Shown here: positions 1 through 10,682 of the stretch, piece by piece | How the letters are laid out: every line of letters begins with the position of its first letter | Numbering within the stretch: the stretch's first letter is position 1 | Assembly (NCBI RefSeq): GCF_963259705.1 | Contig: NC_081848.1 | Coordinates: 50,801,408-50,865,407, forward strand | Direction: 5' to 3' | Length of the DNA stretch: 64,000 nt | Source of the DNA: Myotis daubentonii | Taxonomy: Eukaryota > Chordata > Mammalia > Chiroptera > Vespertilionidae | Translations under genes and position numbers: made by a program | Notes under the pieces: model-generated | What the model saw: the letters and a program-made list of their open reading frames with translations, nothing else | What the model was told of the DNA's origin: nothing | Databases searched by the model: none

Positions 1-312
1 AAACACCTTGCTTAGCCGATTGTTTGTTTTTAAGCAGGTTCCTCTCTTTTTCCTCCAACATTTACTGACACCTCCTATGTGCTGGGGACTGTGTAAGCAA
101 TGCACACTGAATGCCACGCTGTTGCTCACGTTAAGGTGATGAAGGTCAGGGGCTCCGGGAGCTGACCCTACTGTCTTAGAATGGGTCCCCCCAGAAGTGG
201 ACTCTGAGATAAGAATGTGGGTGCAAGCAGTTTATTTGGGAAGAAATCTCACGAAGCGCAGCCTGGGACTGGGGGACGTGTGACAGAGAAGTGCCCGAGG
301 GACCCAATAGAG

Positions 313-539
313 CAGTGATGGCGAACCTATGACACGCGAACTCAGTTTTTTGGTTGATTTTTCTTTGTTAAATGGCATTTAAGTATATAAAATAAATATC
401 AAAAATATAAGTCTTTGTTTTACTGTGGTTGCAAAGATCAAAAAATTTCTATATGTGACACGGTACCAGAGTTAAGTTAGGGTTTTTCAAAATGCTGACA
501 TGCCGAGCTCAAAAGGTTCGACATCACTGCAACAGAGGA
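313..539 (-). mobile_element. Non-autonomous hAT element, CAGTGATGGCGAACC family, copy 1
   Basis: Ends CAGTGATGGCGAACC and GGTTCGACATCACTG. Duplications CAATAGAG (305-312) and CAACAGAG (540-547), one mismatch. It is inverted relative to the copies at 9.1 and 18.6 kb and has a small deletion near the left end compared with them. Confidence 0.85.
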
Positions 540-1519
540 TAAGTTGATGAGCAGGTTACTGCTGGGGGCACCTGAGGCTCAATCCTGCTGGGGATCTATG
601 GGACAGACAGAGAGATGGCACACACCTCCAAGATACCCTCCTGCGGGGCGAGACATTTGGGGCATGAAACCACCAACTCTTGCCCACCCTTGTTTGAAGG
701 TTGCTCCAGTATCTCCGATACTCTGGCCAGCCCTGTGCATCGCCGGAGCTGCTGGAGCTAGAGAAAACCCTCAGGCAGAGAGTCACAGGTGCCTGCAATA
801 GAGAGCCAGGGGCACGTATGGACACCAGGCATCTGCTATTCCTCCCCAACATATAGTCATCTCTCCCTCCTCCTCCCGTCCTAACCGCTCTCAACTTTCA
901 TTCAGGTGTGCACCTCTCTGCCCTGCAACCTGTGAGTCTCAGAAGAAGCTGAGCCCACCCCCGGTCCAGGCCTGGGCCCCGACAGGCATGGCCAATCAGC
1001 ACATTCCGGTCCTCTGGTGTGGCAGGGGTTCAGGCAGGCATTAAGCCAACCCATTCAGAGTGGATCTTGAGACTCCTGCTTGGAATGCTTGATCAGATAC
1101 GTTCTCTTTTGGGTCAGGTAGCTTGTGGCAGCAAGAGCCCTTAGCAGTGGCTACAGCGAGGAAAACCAGCCCGCAGACAAAGCCAACACAGAGGAGGGCG
1201 GAGCCAAGGGCTTCGCAGAGAAAGAGAACTGGGACTTCTACTTCTACACTCTTTCTCTTCTGTTACAGTCTGGTCTCCTCCATTGTGCATGGAGCACGTT
1301 ACCTGGAAGCCCCGACTCCTCTGGAAAGAGAGAGCTTCTCTCACAGGTGTATCTACACGCTGATCCCGAAGAAGGAATCTGCTTGGACCATATGCATGTC
1401 TGTTGAACCCATCACCACTGGGGCGATATGGTTGGTTGGCCGGCCCTGGAGCGATGCCCAGTCATAAGTGAGGAGTCAGCCAGTTAGATTCACACCGCAC
1501 CCCCGCCTCCCATATGATG

Positions 1520-1650
1520 GCTCCTGGGAGACTTTGGGCCAGTGACTTCACTTCTCCAAGACTCCATTTTCTCATCATTAAGGTGTGGGTGGTGATAGTA
1601 TGCACCTCAAAGTGTGGTTGAGAGATATACACACAAGGTTAGTAGTGGAA
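1520..1650 (+). repeat. MIR
   Basis: GGGCCAGTGACTTCACTTCT and CCATTTTCTCATCATTAAGG correspond to the MIR core. Confidence 0.65.
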
Positions 1651-1711
1651 GTGGCCACGTCCCTAACCTGGAGTTGATTAAATGATGCTTCTTATGAACT
1701 CTAGTTTGTTT

Positions 1712-1800
1712 TTATTTTTTTTCTTAAATCCTCAACCAAGTATATTTTTCCCCATTGATTTTTAGAGAGAGTGGAAGGAAGGAAGGGAATGAAAGAGAGA

Positions 1801-1837
<37 letters not shown>

Positions 1838-2010
1838 GCAGAGACAGAGAGAGACAGAGAGAGAGAGATTGGTTGCCTCCTGCATGCACCTCTTCCAGGA
1901 CTGGGAATGGAACCTTCAACCTAGGTACTTGCCCTTGACTGGGAATTGAACCTGTGACCCTTCGGTGCATGGGCCGACACTCTAACCATTGAACAACACC
2001 AGACAGGGCT
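1712..2010 (-). mobile_element. Older tRNA-derived bat SINE with expanded GA/CAGAGA tract
   Basis: T-rich left side, ATTGATTTTTAGAGAGAG, a long (GA)n/(CAGAGA)n expansion (1793-1868), and a right-hand head ending in CTAACCATTGAACAACACC. It is more diverged than the Ves copies with AAACATCGATGAGAG. Confidence 0.75.
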
Positions 2011-2039
2011 CAGTCCCCTATTTTTTTTTAATTCAAAAA

Positions 2040-2225
2040 CTCTTCTATATCATTTACTATGTCCCAGTCACTGTTCTATGCACATATCTCCCTCTTACTA
2101 TGCCAGTATCACAGGTGAGGAAACTTCTGCACAGAGAGGTTAAGTCACTTGCCCAAGGTGACCCAGTAAATGGCAGAGCTGGGATTCAAACGCAGGCATC
2201 TTGACTTCAGAATCTGTGCTACTAA
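2040..2225 (-). repeat. MIR
   Basis: CACAGAGAGGTTAAGTCACT and GCAGAGCTGGGATTCAAACG form a well-kept core. Confidence 0.85.
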
Positions 2226-2577
2226 TTACTCGGTCATGATGTCTCTTAGAATAACTGCACTGTACATATTTGTGGGGTGGATACATGATGGATAGACAGG
2301 CAGATGAGCTTGAGTGAGTACCCTCCACTGGCTATCACAGAGAAGAGTACCCCTGTCCTTACCCCTAGACAGCTGCTCTGTGGAGGGTTCAGGAGCTGGT
2401 TCCCTAGCTCCATTCAGTTACCGCAATAGGTTCTGGAATGGGCTTCAGGTTTGCATAAGCAAGAGTCTGCCTAGGTTGCAGGTGTGGCCCAGTATGCCGT
2501 GAGGGTGCAGTGTTTTTTGTGGCATAGTTTAGTCTCTTGTATCTAGAATTATGCCCTTGGATTTGACAGTGAGCTTT

Positions 2578-2578
<1 letters not shown>

Positions 2579-2628
<50 letters not shown>
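2579..2628 (+). repeat. (TG)n microsatellite
   Basis: Nearly pure TG run, ending in TTTGTGCGTGCA. Confidence 0.95.
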
Positions 2629-2632
<4 letters not shown>

Positions 2633-3524
2633 TGCGTGCATCTCACCAGGCTATTTGAAGCGGGGCCTAGAGTTCCTTCATGACCCTGTGCCTCCTCCTC
2701 TCCGCTTCTGCACACCCACTCTCTGCGTCTCTCTCTTTGCTCTGGTTGGCACATCACCTCCTGCCTGTAACCTCAGCTCTCCAGCACTGACTTTCCCATC
2801 ACTGCTGCCAACACGCCCACATTCCCCAAAGTGCTGTGGTGCCTCTGAGGGTATTACTGATTTCCACAGGTGTCCTTTCTTCCCCAAACTGCCCCTGGAA
2901 AGCCCACTGTAAGTGTGATAGGCCTGGAAAGCTCCTAGAGACCTTTTCTGTCTTATTCACACACAAAAATAGTGCATCCTGGGCCTATCCGGATATCAGG
3001 CTGGAACGAGGCCCCAGGGATCTCGCTTCTCACACATTCCTGAGTGTTTTGGGGAGGTACCACTGTTCCTACTTCCTGGCTTAGAAAGTCCTTCTCCGAA
3101 GATAATTCCCAAGGTGGCCTGGGGCCAGTCAGTCAGCGAGGTCACTGGACTCCGTGGATACCAGCCTCTCTCTTCTTTCTGAGAGCCCAGAGCCCTTTGA
3201 CAGTAGCTTGAGGAGGAAGCTGGTGAGAACCACTCACTGTTTTTCCCCTTCCTGGTGGAACGTCTGCACGTGAGGAAGAGGTCCCAGGGCATGGGCCCCT
3301 TTTCACTTGGAGGGAATGAGGCACAGGTGGCAACTCTTTTCCCTGCCAACCAAACACTGTGAGAAACACCCTGGCTTCTCTACAGAACATCTTCGCATCA
3401 AGAATCCACTTAGTTCAACGTTTACCTTCCTTTAAGCAAAGTGCTGGGCTGCAGATAAAACGAAGCCAAGCCCAACACCCCATGCGTCCTTCCTGGAACA
3501 TCGTGAGGTGGGTAACCAGCCGCG

Positions 3525-3542
3525 CCCCCCCCCCCCCCCCCC
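3525..3542 (+). repeat. C homopolymer (18)
   Basis: Uninterrupted C run; length is likely to be unreliable in sequencing. Similar runs occur near 5839, 10801, 12951, 30687 and 47513, and G runs near 7619 and 56950. Confidence 0.95.
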
Positions 3543-3880
3543 GCCCCTGGAGTTCTTTTCCTGGGGAGGAGGCCTGAGATGAAGATATTTTTAGGGATAA
3601 ATCTGTGCCTTCCTTCTCTCCCTCCCTCCCTCTGATGCGAATGCGGCCATCTGCACCTCCCAGACAACCTTCACAGGCACACATTCACTATCCCAGAAGA
3701 GTGGGCTGGGGAAGAGGTTGTTATTAAATATAGACTCCCGAGTCGTGGCATAAGGACGCGGAGTTTGCCTGGCATGCTAAGAGTGGGGCAGAGGCGCTGG
3801 GAACCTGGAGCCCATTCCCGTACTCTGTGGTCCTCGCAAGTGCCTTCCCGTTTCTGGGGCTCCATTTATTGTTATTTCTT

Positions 3881-4101
3881 TTTTTTTTTAAAATATATTT
3901 TATTGATTTTTTACAGAGAGGAAGGGAGAGAGATAGAGAGTTAGAAACATCGATGGGAGAGAAACATCGATCAGCCGCCTCCTGCACATCTCCTACTGGG
4001 GATATGCCCGCAACCCAGGTACATGCCTTGACCGGAATCGAACCCGGGACCCTTCAGTCCGCAGGCCGACGCTCTATCCACTGAGCCAAACCGGTTTCGG
4101 C
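3881..4101 (-). mobile_element. Ves SINE
   Basis: Complete reverse copy: poly-T, TTTTATTGATTTTTTACAG, TAGAAACATCGATGGGAGAG, then the head ending CCACTGAGCCAAACCGG. The target duplication TATTTCTTT is seen on both sides. The CTCF-like core is mutated here. Confidence 0.93.
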
Positions 4102-5154
4102 TATTTCTTTAATCTATGAAGTGAGGGGCCTAGGTATTTTCTCTAAGATCGGAATTGCATGGTCTCAGTTGTATAAACTCCCACAGCCAGAGACCAGCAA
4201 GCTATCCCAGGGCCACTGCTTTGTCCAGAGGAGGACCCTTTGGGACCTCCTGTCTCCAGGCCTCTCCACCCCACAGGGAAATGGCCAGGAAGGTGGCTTG
4301 TGTGTGGTGGCGACAGGCTCTGACCACTGGCTCCAAGGTCCCAAGGCGTATCTCCCTCTATGCAGTTATTTTCCCATCACCTCCCCGCTTGCCCTACATC
4401 TAAAGAAAAGCTCACCTCTCAGCCCCGAGACCCACCTAGCAAGGGTCTTTCTGACCCGAGCCCCCTGAGTTAAAAATATTGGGAGTGGAATGACGGGAAG
4501 AGGCAGAGGTCCTAGGAACCCAGTGATACATATGAGTTTTTGAGCTCTTAGAACCTCTGTGCTGAGCAATGCTATCTCTACAAAACTTGGTTGGGTCACA
4601 GTGTTCCTAGAGTAGTCTTAAATTCATTTAATTTGGAGAACATTGTGCTATAGACAAGGTGGTGGGGGTTATAGAAACTAAAAGTAATAAAAAAAAAATA
4701 CAGCTAGCTCCATAGCACCATGTACTTCTGATTATTTATCAGCTGCATTATAGGTTATAGGAACACGGGAACCACATCCAGCTCACAGTAGCTTTTGTGC
4801 AATGAATGAATAACCTGCCTGCGTTTCCATCGCCAACATGCTTATCTCAGGCCCAGGCCAGAAGCAAGAGGCTTTGTATCCAGTGAGGCCTTGTGCTGGG
4901 GGCAGAGGTAACACTGTTTCCTAAAGCTTCTCTCTGTCTCAGCTTTCCTCTATCACTCTGTAAATAAGGCAGGGCCATGCCCGTCTCCACTCCTGTCTCC
5001 GACAGTGCCCAGCCCTGAGCTCAATAGTTGTTTGGGCAGCTCAGGCCCCAGAGTGTTTCCTTCAGAAATAGCCCTGGCCTGTCCAGCACTCTAGAGGTAT
5101 GGGCAGGGCTGTAGAGGCCCCAGTGGCACCTTGGTGAGACATACAAATGGTGGC

Positions 5155-5315
5155 GTCAGATAGCTCCTGGCTCAAATCCAGACCCTGATTCTTATTAACT
5201 TGTGCCCTTGACAAGTTACTGTACTTTACCCAGTCTCAGTTTCCACATCGGTAAAAGGGGATGATAAGCATGTATGCCTTACAAACCCATTGTCAGGATT
5301 ACGTGAGCCCGAAAG
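5155..5315 (+). repeat. MIR
   Basis: GGCTCAAATCCAGACCCTG, GACAAGTTACTGTACTTTAC and CAGTCTCAGTTTCCACATC are in MIR order. Confidence 0.8.
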
Positions 5316-6248
5316 GCCTGGAGTAGAATCACTTGGTCAGGAATAGAAAAAAATATCCGCCCCAGGTTTGATAAAGGCGAACTGCTCTGTGTGTACTTGC
5401 CCTGCAAGGGCACATAGTCTTTCCACAGGGTGGTCTGATGCTATGAAAATTCCAGCCGCCTGGAGTCACAGTACCTTCTCCTGCCCAAAGTCTGCCTGTT
5501 CTTCTTCCCACGGCATCAGCTCAGTTCCAAGAACATTTATTGATGCCTACACTGGGCCAAGCCTGTGATGAGCCCTACTCCCAGAGGTGAGTAAGACATG
5601 ACTTCTGCCCATGGGATACTTGTTTCATGAATCACTGCAAGGTGTTTGCTGTATTTACAGTGTGCAAAGCTGCTTTACACCCCTCAGGCCCCACACCATC
5701 TCCACTGTCCTTCCTGTGAATGATGCTCCTGGAGCTGTGGGAGTATGGGCAACCAGGGAAGGGGCAGAGCGGAGATTAAGGTAGCCACGAGGCGGCCAAG
5801 AGAAGAGGGTTCTTAAGTAGCATAGGTGGTCTGCACCGCCCCCCCCCCGCCCCCCTTCCACCAGCGTTATTCTAAGCAAAGACAGTCAAGTGAGGGGAAG
5901 AGCCTATCAGCTAGCAAGCAGGGCGTTCGCTGAAGCCCACAGTGGTCAAGAAGGAAAGGAAGGAGGAGGACCACAGCCATTCCCCAAGTCCAAAAGGGGA
6001 CGATGTTGCTTGCTTTCCAGCTGCCTAGGCTAAGGAGCATGAGGCCAGCCCTTGCCTCTCCCTTGACAGTAGAACACCAGCACCTGTGCTTTCATTTCGC
6101 AGCATCTCTACACCCCGCCCACATCGGCCTCTCCACTGGTCTCAAACCTGTGCAGGTCCGGGTGGGAGCTCCGGCCCAGCTGCAGCCCACGTGCGCCCAC
6201 AGCTGCCGGGTGACAGCTGGCCCCACAGGGGCGGAGACGGCCGGGAGC

Positions 6249-6271
6249 GGGGTGGGGAGTGGGGGGGAGGG
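6249..6271 (+). promoter_or_regulatory. G-quadruplex-type motif in the CpG island
   Basis: Four G-runs of at least three with loops of 1-3 bases: GGGG T GGGG AGT GGGGGGG A GGG. It lies about 25 bp upstream of the inverted CCAAT box. Confidence 0.6.
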
Positions 6272-6399
6272 ACTGAGCTCCGCGCCGCGCTGCTATTGGT
6301 CGCAGCCCTCGGGCCGCGGGCGGGGCCGCGCCCCCGGCTGCCTTGTCATAGGCCGCAGCACCGATGGGGCGGCTCCCAGCCCTGTCGGCCGCGAGGCGC

Positions 6400-6548
6400 T
6401 GAACTGCGGGCGCTCGCCCGGCTAAGCCTGCGCGGGGCGTCTTGCTCGCTCCCAGCTCCGCAGGCGGCCTGCGAGTCCTGACCGCTGCGCCGGAGGCCGA
6501 GGTGAAGGCAGGAGCTGGCCCTTGGCTCCGTGGCCAGCAAGGCTGTCG
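6400..6548 (+). other. Candidate non-coding exon 1 with consensus donor
   Basis: Downstream of the CCAAT and GC boxes the sequence reaches CTGTCG|GTAAGG, a near-perfect splice donor with the GT at 6549. A second plausible donor, GAG|GTGAAG, has its GT at 6502. No ATG opens a frame that could join MICAL2, so an exon here would be 5' UTR. The left boundary is a guess, since a transcription start cannot be read from sequence alone. Confidence 0.4.
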
Positions 6549-7854
6549 GTAAGGCGGACGGCGCACGGCTCCGAGGTGGGCGGGCGGACAGGCACGGCGC
6601 GGGGGACCGTGCCAGCCGAGCCTGGACTCCGAGTCCTCGCCGCGCCCGGGAGGGTCAGGTGCGGCCGCAGCATCTCCTGCCTCAGACCCACTGGGCAGCC
6701 GGCGAGCAGGTGGGCGCTGCCCAGGAGGCCGGGGCTGCACCGACCCCTCTCTGAACGGCTTAGGACGAAATAAAAGCCTCCCATCGTGCCCGGAACTACC
6801 TCTTACTCTGCTCGCCAACACCCAAACCCGGCCATTCTAAGCCTAGCAAAACCCCAGCCGTCAACACGGAGTGGGCGCAATGCGCCGGCAGTGCCGACTG
6901 CCACCCGGGCGGGTGGGAGATTATCCGCAAACTCAGCTTCCCACGATTTGGGCTCCGCGCCTTTCACGCTCTCTCCTGGCTTTTCACTGTCTCCCCCAAG
7001 GTTCCCCTCCCTCCTTAACAACAGGAAGTTAAGTTGGGCCAAATGTCAGTGGCCCCGCCGCCTGCGGGCTAGGACCGGGTCTGGGGCCATGGCGTGGCCC
7101 AAGGGGCCGCGGCGCTGTGGTCCCCAGCAGCCCGCGCTCACCCCAGGCCCAGGAGGACCCCCGCCGCGCGCCCGCGGCGCCCGCCTGGCCTGCCCTTGGG
7201 GAGATGCAGGGTCTTGCCCGCAGCCTCAGCCGCCGCTGACCTGGTTTCCAGGCTGGAGTCCGCGGGGTTAACTTTATCCTGGGCTCGCTTCATGGCCGTG
7301 GCCAAGCTGGGAAGGGCGTTTGCTGGACGGGGAAGAGGCGTGTTGAAACCAGAGTAAACGTGTGCCTCCCTCCACATTGTTTATTCTGAAGCCTGGGTTC
7401 TGAAAGCCAAAAAGCTTTCATGCGGAGGTGCGTTCGGCCTGGCGGGGGCCCTTCGGCTGCACGGGCCCCTCTTGCTGTCTGTCAGTCTTTTCCTGCCCAC
7501 TGCAGCCCTCAGTGGTTCAGGTGAAGGGCGAAGTCAGTAATCGGTCCCCTTCTGGGGAGGTCCCTCCGCTCCGGAACGAAGCCAGGGGCGGGTTGGCCCT
7601 CGAATGTTGCATGTGGTGGGGGGGGGGGGGGGAGGGCGCCCTGGCACCTGCACCAGTTCTGCTCCCGTCCCCTTCCCTGGGGAAGTGAGCCCAACAAGTG
7701 GACCTCAATCCTCCACGGCAGCTCACCTGATGCTCCGGAGACTAATTGCAGCAAAAATGGACCTTTAGGCAGAGAAAAGAAAGATTTATTAAGTCCTGGC
7801 TGGGAGACAGGTCCTGCCCTGTGGTGCTTGGTGCAGTCAATTTCATGATTACTC

Positions 7855-7975
7855 TCCAAAAACTCAGAGTTTTACCATCCTCATCTTAGAGATGGGAAAA
7901 CAGTCTCAGGTAGGGTGAGTGTTCATGGTTACACAGAAAGTGGCCGAGCCAGGATTCAAACCCAGCTTAGCTTTG
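7855..7975 (-). repeat. MIR
   Basis: TAGAGATGGGAAAACAGTCT followed by GGCCGAGCCAGGATTCAAAC. It is just outside the CpG island. Confidence 0.7.
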
Positions 7976-8603
7976 CCAGAGCGAAGACTAGTGCTCTTCT
8001 TGTTGCTCTGTGTCTGTGGAAGGTGGGTGCCCTGCTGCATGGCCCTACTGTGTGCTGACTGGAGGCTCCTGGCCTCTGAAAAGGTTCTGCCAGCTATTCA
8101 GGGGATGCTTCTTTGGTGAAGCACTTGAACTGACTCAGGTTAGCCCAGATGGTTCAGCCTGCGGATGCCTTTGCCCACCCTGTCCTCCAGTCAAGGGTGA
8201 GGGCTGGTGTTTGTCATGCTGTGATGGGAAGAGATTGACTGGTGTTCGGAGCTATCTGGGGGCAAAGCTTGCCTATGCCATGGACGGGTCTCACCTCTGA
8301 GAGTTGGCTTCTGGGATGGTCTAAGAGAATTGTGTTAGCTGAAATAACCTCTACCTTAGGATTGATTCTAGTTTTGTTTTTGTTTGTTTTGTGTGTTTTT
8401 TGGGGGGGAGGGGGAGGGAAGGTGTTGGAGTATACCAGTTATGATTATAAGGTGATTGAGAGTTACAATCTGAACATACCTTCATAAAAAATGACATCAC
8501 TTTTTATTTCTATCTCCTTCCTTCTTTAGGGCTAGGGCTCTGGCTTGCTGCTTATCTCTCTTCTAAAAGAAAGTCATGATTAGCTTACTACCAACCAGTT
8601 ACA

Positions 8604-8650
8604 ATTTATTTATTTATTTATTTATTTATATATTTATTTATTTTATTTAT
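8604..8650 (+). repeat. (TTTA)n microsatellite
   Basis: ATTTATTTATTTATTT run with one TATA interruption. Confidence 0.9.
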
Positions 8651-8677
8651 ATCTCCAGGGAGGGGCCTGAAACTAAG

Positions 8678-8680
<3 letters not shown>

Positions 8681-8722
<42 letters not shown>
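8681..8722 (+). repeat. (GT)n microsatellite
   Basis: Pure GT run just left of a Ves SINE. Confidence 0.95.
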
Positions 8723-8724
<2 letters not shown>

Positions 8725-8754
8725 GGGGTGGCGACTTTGTGAAAGGCTTTTTAT

Positions 8755-8969
8755 TTTTTAAAATATATTTTTATTGTTTTTAGAGAGGGAGAGGGAGAGA
8801 GAGATAGAAACGTCAATGATGAGAGAGAATCATTGCTTGACTGCCTCCTGCACACCCCTACTGGGGATTGAGCCCACAACCCAAGCATGTGACCTTGGCC
8901 GGAATCAAACCTGGGACCCTTCAGTCTGCAGGCCAACGCTCTATCCACTGAGCCAAACCGGCTAGAGCA
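8755..8969 (-). mobile_element. Ves SINE
   Basis: Reverse copy with target duplication TGAAAGGCTTTTTA / TGAAAGTCTTTTTT. It lies directly beside a TG microsatellite and immediately left of an L1 3' end. Confidence 0.92.
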
Positions 8970-9091
8970 TGAAAGTCTTTTTTAAAATTTTAATTACAGT
9001 TGACATACAATATTATATTAGTTTTAGGTGTACAACATAGTGATTAGACATTCATATACCTTATAGAGTGATCACCCCAATGAGTCTAGTA

Positions 9092-9552
9092 CAGTGATGG
9101 CGAACCTTTTGAGCTCGGCATGTCAGCATTTTGAAAAACCTTAACTCTGGTGCCATGTCACATATAGAAATTTTTTGATATTTGCAACCATAGTAAAACA
9201 AAGACTTATATTTTTTTTTAAATATATTTTATTGACTTTTTACAGAGAGGAAGGGAGAGGGATAGAGAGTTAGAAACATCGATGAGAGAGAAACATCGAT
9301 CAGCTGCCTCCTGCACACTTCCCACTGGGGATGTGCCCACAACCAAGGTACATGCCCTTGACCGGAATTGAACCCGGGACCCTTGAGTCCACAGGCCGAT
9401 GCTCTATCCACTGAGCCAAACTGGTCAGGACAAGACTTATATTTTTGATATTCATTTTATATATTTAAATGCCATTTAACAAAGAAAAATAAACCAAAAA
9501 AATGAGTTCATGTGTCCCCTCTGACACGCGTGTCATAGGTTCGCCATCACTA
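9092..9552 (+). mobile_element. Non-autonomous hAT element, same family, copy 2, split by a Ves SINE
   Basis: Left end CAGTGATGGCGAACC, right end GGTTCGCCATCACTA. Perfect 8-bp duplication GTCTAGTA at 9084-9091 and 9553-9560. It sits inside an L1 3' end and is itself interrupted by a Ves SINE at 9215-9431. Confidence 0.9.
9215..9431 (-). mobile_element. Ves SINE nested in a hAT MITE nested in L1
   Basis: Reverse copy with duplication AAGACTTATATTTT at 9201-9214 and 9432-9445. Both copies of that duplication belong to the interior of the surrounding hAT element, which fixes the insertion order. Confidence 0.95.
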
Positions 9553-10054
9553 GTCTAGTACCTACCTGACACCATACATAGTTATTGCAATATTATTGAC
9601 TATATTCCCTTTGCTGTGCTTTTAAAATAACGTGGCTATTTTAATAACCCAAACAGTTACACTTTAGCATACATCAGCTTAGGGACTTAGGCTGGTTGTA
9701 GCTGTGGTCATTGGAAGCCCATTCCCTGCAGCAGTAAGGAGCAGAGGAACAGGTCCAGGCAATCCCTCTCTGCCTAGGATTGGCTTGTGTCTCTATTCTC
9801 TCCGCCGTGCCTACACCCCCATCTGGGTGTGCCTCCCAGTCATGGGCCTGGCCCTTTTACCCCCTGCCACTGAAGGGTAGAGGTTCTGCCATCTTGGTGG
9901 AGAGACTTGTCCCTGGAGAGAGGGGTGGGATATGGGTGCAAGAAGGTTTGGACTGAACATTGCTAATCTTTGAAGTCCTCCCCAAGCTAAGGGTCACTGG
10001 TGTTTAGAGAGTCAAGAAATTGAATACTGTTCATTGTGCTGGGACTTTTTATTC

Positions 10055-10200
10055 TTTATAGCATTAGATCCTCACATTAGCCCTTGGAAGAAGTAAGTAG
10101 GGTTATTCCCATTTTGCAGGTGAGGAAACTGAGACTCAGAAAGGTTAAAACTTGTTCCTATCACACAAGCTAGTGAGCAACCAAGCTAGGATTCTGGCCT
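10055..10200 (-). repeat. MIR
   Basis: CATTTTGCAGGTGAGGAAAC, TGAGACTCAGAAAGGTTAAA and AGCTAGTGAGCAACCAAGC. Confidence 0.85.
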
Positions 10201-10360
10201 GGTCTGTTTGAGAGAGGCCTGTGCGGTGAATTAAACACTAAGGGAAGCAGGAACACTTTGTGGCATCCTCTGTGGCCATCCTCTGGGCCCATCCTCTGAA
10301 CTTGGAGGTTTGGTGAGTGCAGCTCCCCTGCTGTGCTTACTGTTTCCCACCTTATATTGT

Positions 10361-10533
10361 CAGTCCTCACTTTACATGGTTGATGAGTTCTGCGACTTTA
10401 CATGAAATGATATATAATGAAACCAACTTACCATAGGCTAATTGATAGAAGCAACAGTTAAGTTTCTCCGTCATCCCATCAACGTTATAATGAGCCAACT
10501 TTTAATGAAACGACATTATTCAAGGCCCTGCTG
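10361..10533. mobile_element. Possible DNA-transposon remnant
   Basis: It begins CAGTCCTCACTTTACATGG and ends GGCCCTGCTG, with interior phrases such as AACTTACCATAGGCTAATTG that I associate with a dispersed DNA-transposon family. The termini are degenerate and no clean target duplication is visible, so the class is uncertain. Confidence 0.35.
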
Positions 10534-10682
10534 CAATTATTTGTGAATGTGTCATTAAAGATACTCATAAACTTGGCAGGTTTATTTCTGGTTCTCACTA
10601 AATCCTCTTTGCTCTGTATTACTTCAGTGTTTATGCGTGTCTTTATTAGGATATCCACCATAAGGTATTGCAGTCCTCTATT

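Larger units (their letters stand above)
1..6089. other. 5' flank of the CpG island
   Basis: Mostly non-coding sequence with one hAT MITE, two SINEs, three MIRs and a TG microsatellite. Unique stretches at 548-1520, 2641-3524 and 4102-5154 contain no recognisable coding exon; their open frames are short and unlike any family I know. Confidence 0.6.
6090..7350 (+). promoter_or_regulatory. CpG island, probable MICAL2 upstream promoter
   Basis: This is the only long CpG-dense, GC-rich block in the window; CpGs are scarce almost everywhere else. It has no TATA box at a clear position. It contains an E-box CACGTG (6188-6193), a G-run cluster (6249-6271), an inverted CCAAT box ATTGG (6295-6299) and a GC box GGGCGGGGCC (6318-6327), followed by CpG-rich sequence with splice donors. 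The layout is that of a housekeeping-type, TATA-less promoter. Assignment to MICAL2 is inference: it lies upstream on the same strand and MICAL2 is the only gene recognised, with a first intron of about 51 kb implied. It could instead be bidirectional or serve a non-coding transcript. Confidence 0.75.
8975..9680 (+). mobile_element. L1 3'-end fragment, split by a hAT element
   Basis: ATTTTAATTACAGTTGACAT, TTAGGTGTACAACATAGTG and CCTGACACCATACATAGTT are typical of mammalian L1 3' UTRs. The two halves (8975-9091 and 9553-9680) join in register once the hAT and one target copy are removed. Confidence 0.85.

Noticed and set aside
6108..6821. 237-residue minus-strand open frame
   Set aside because: It lies in the CpG island, is Arg/Pro/Ala/Gly-rich with no domain, and overlaps open frames in several other phases, as expected for GC-rich DNA.
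8751..9411. Similar peptides starting MDRA(S/L)AC on the minus strand
   Set aside because: They are read-through of the tRNA-like heads of two Ves SINEs.
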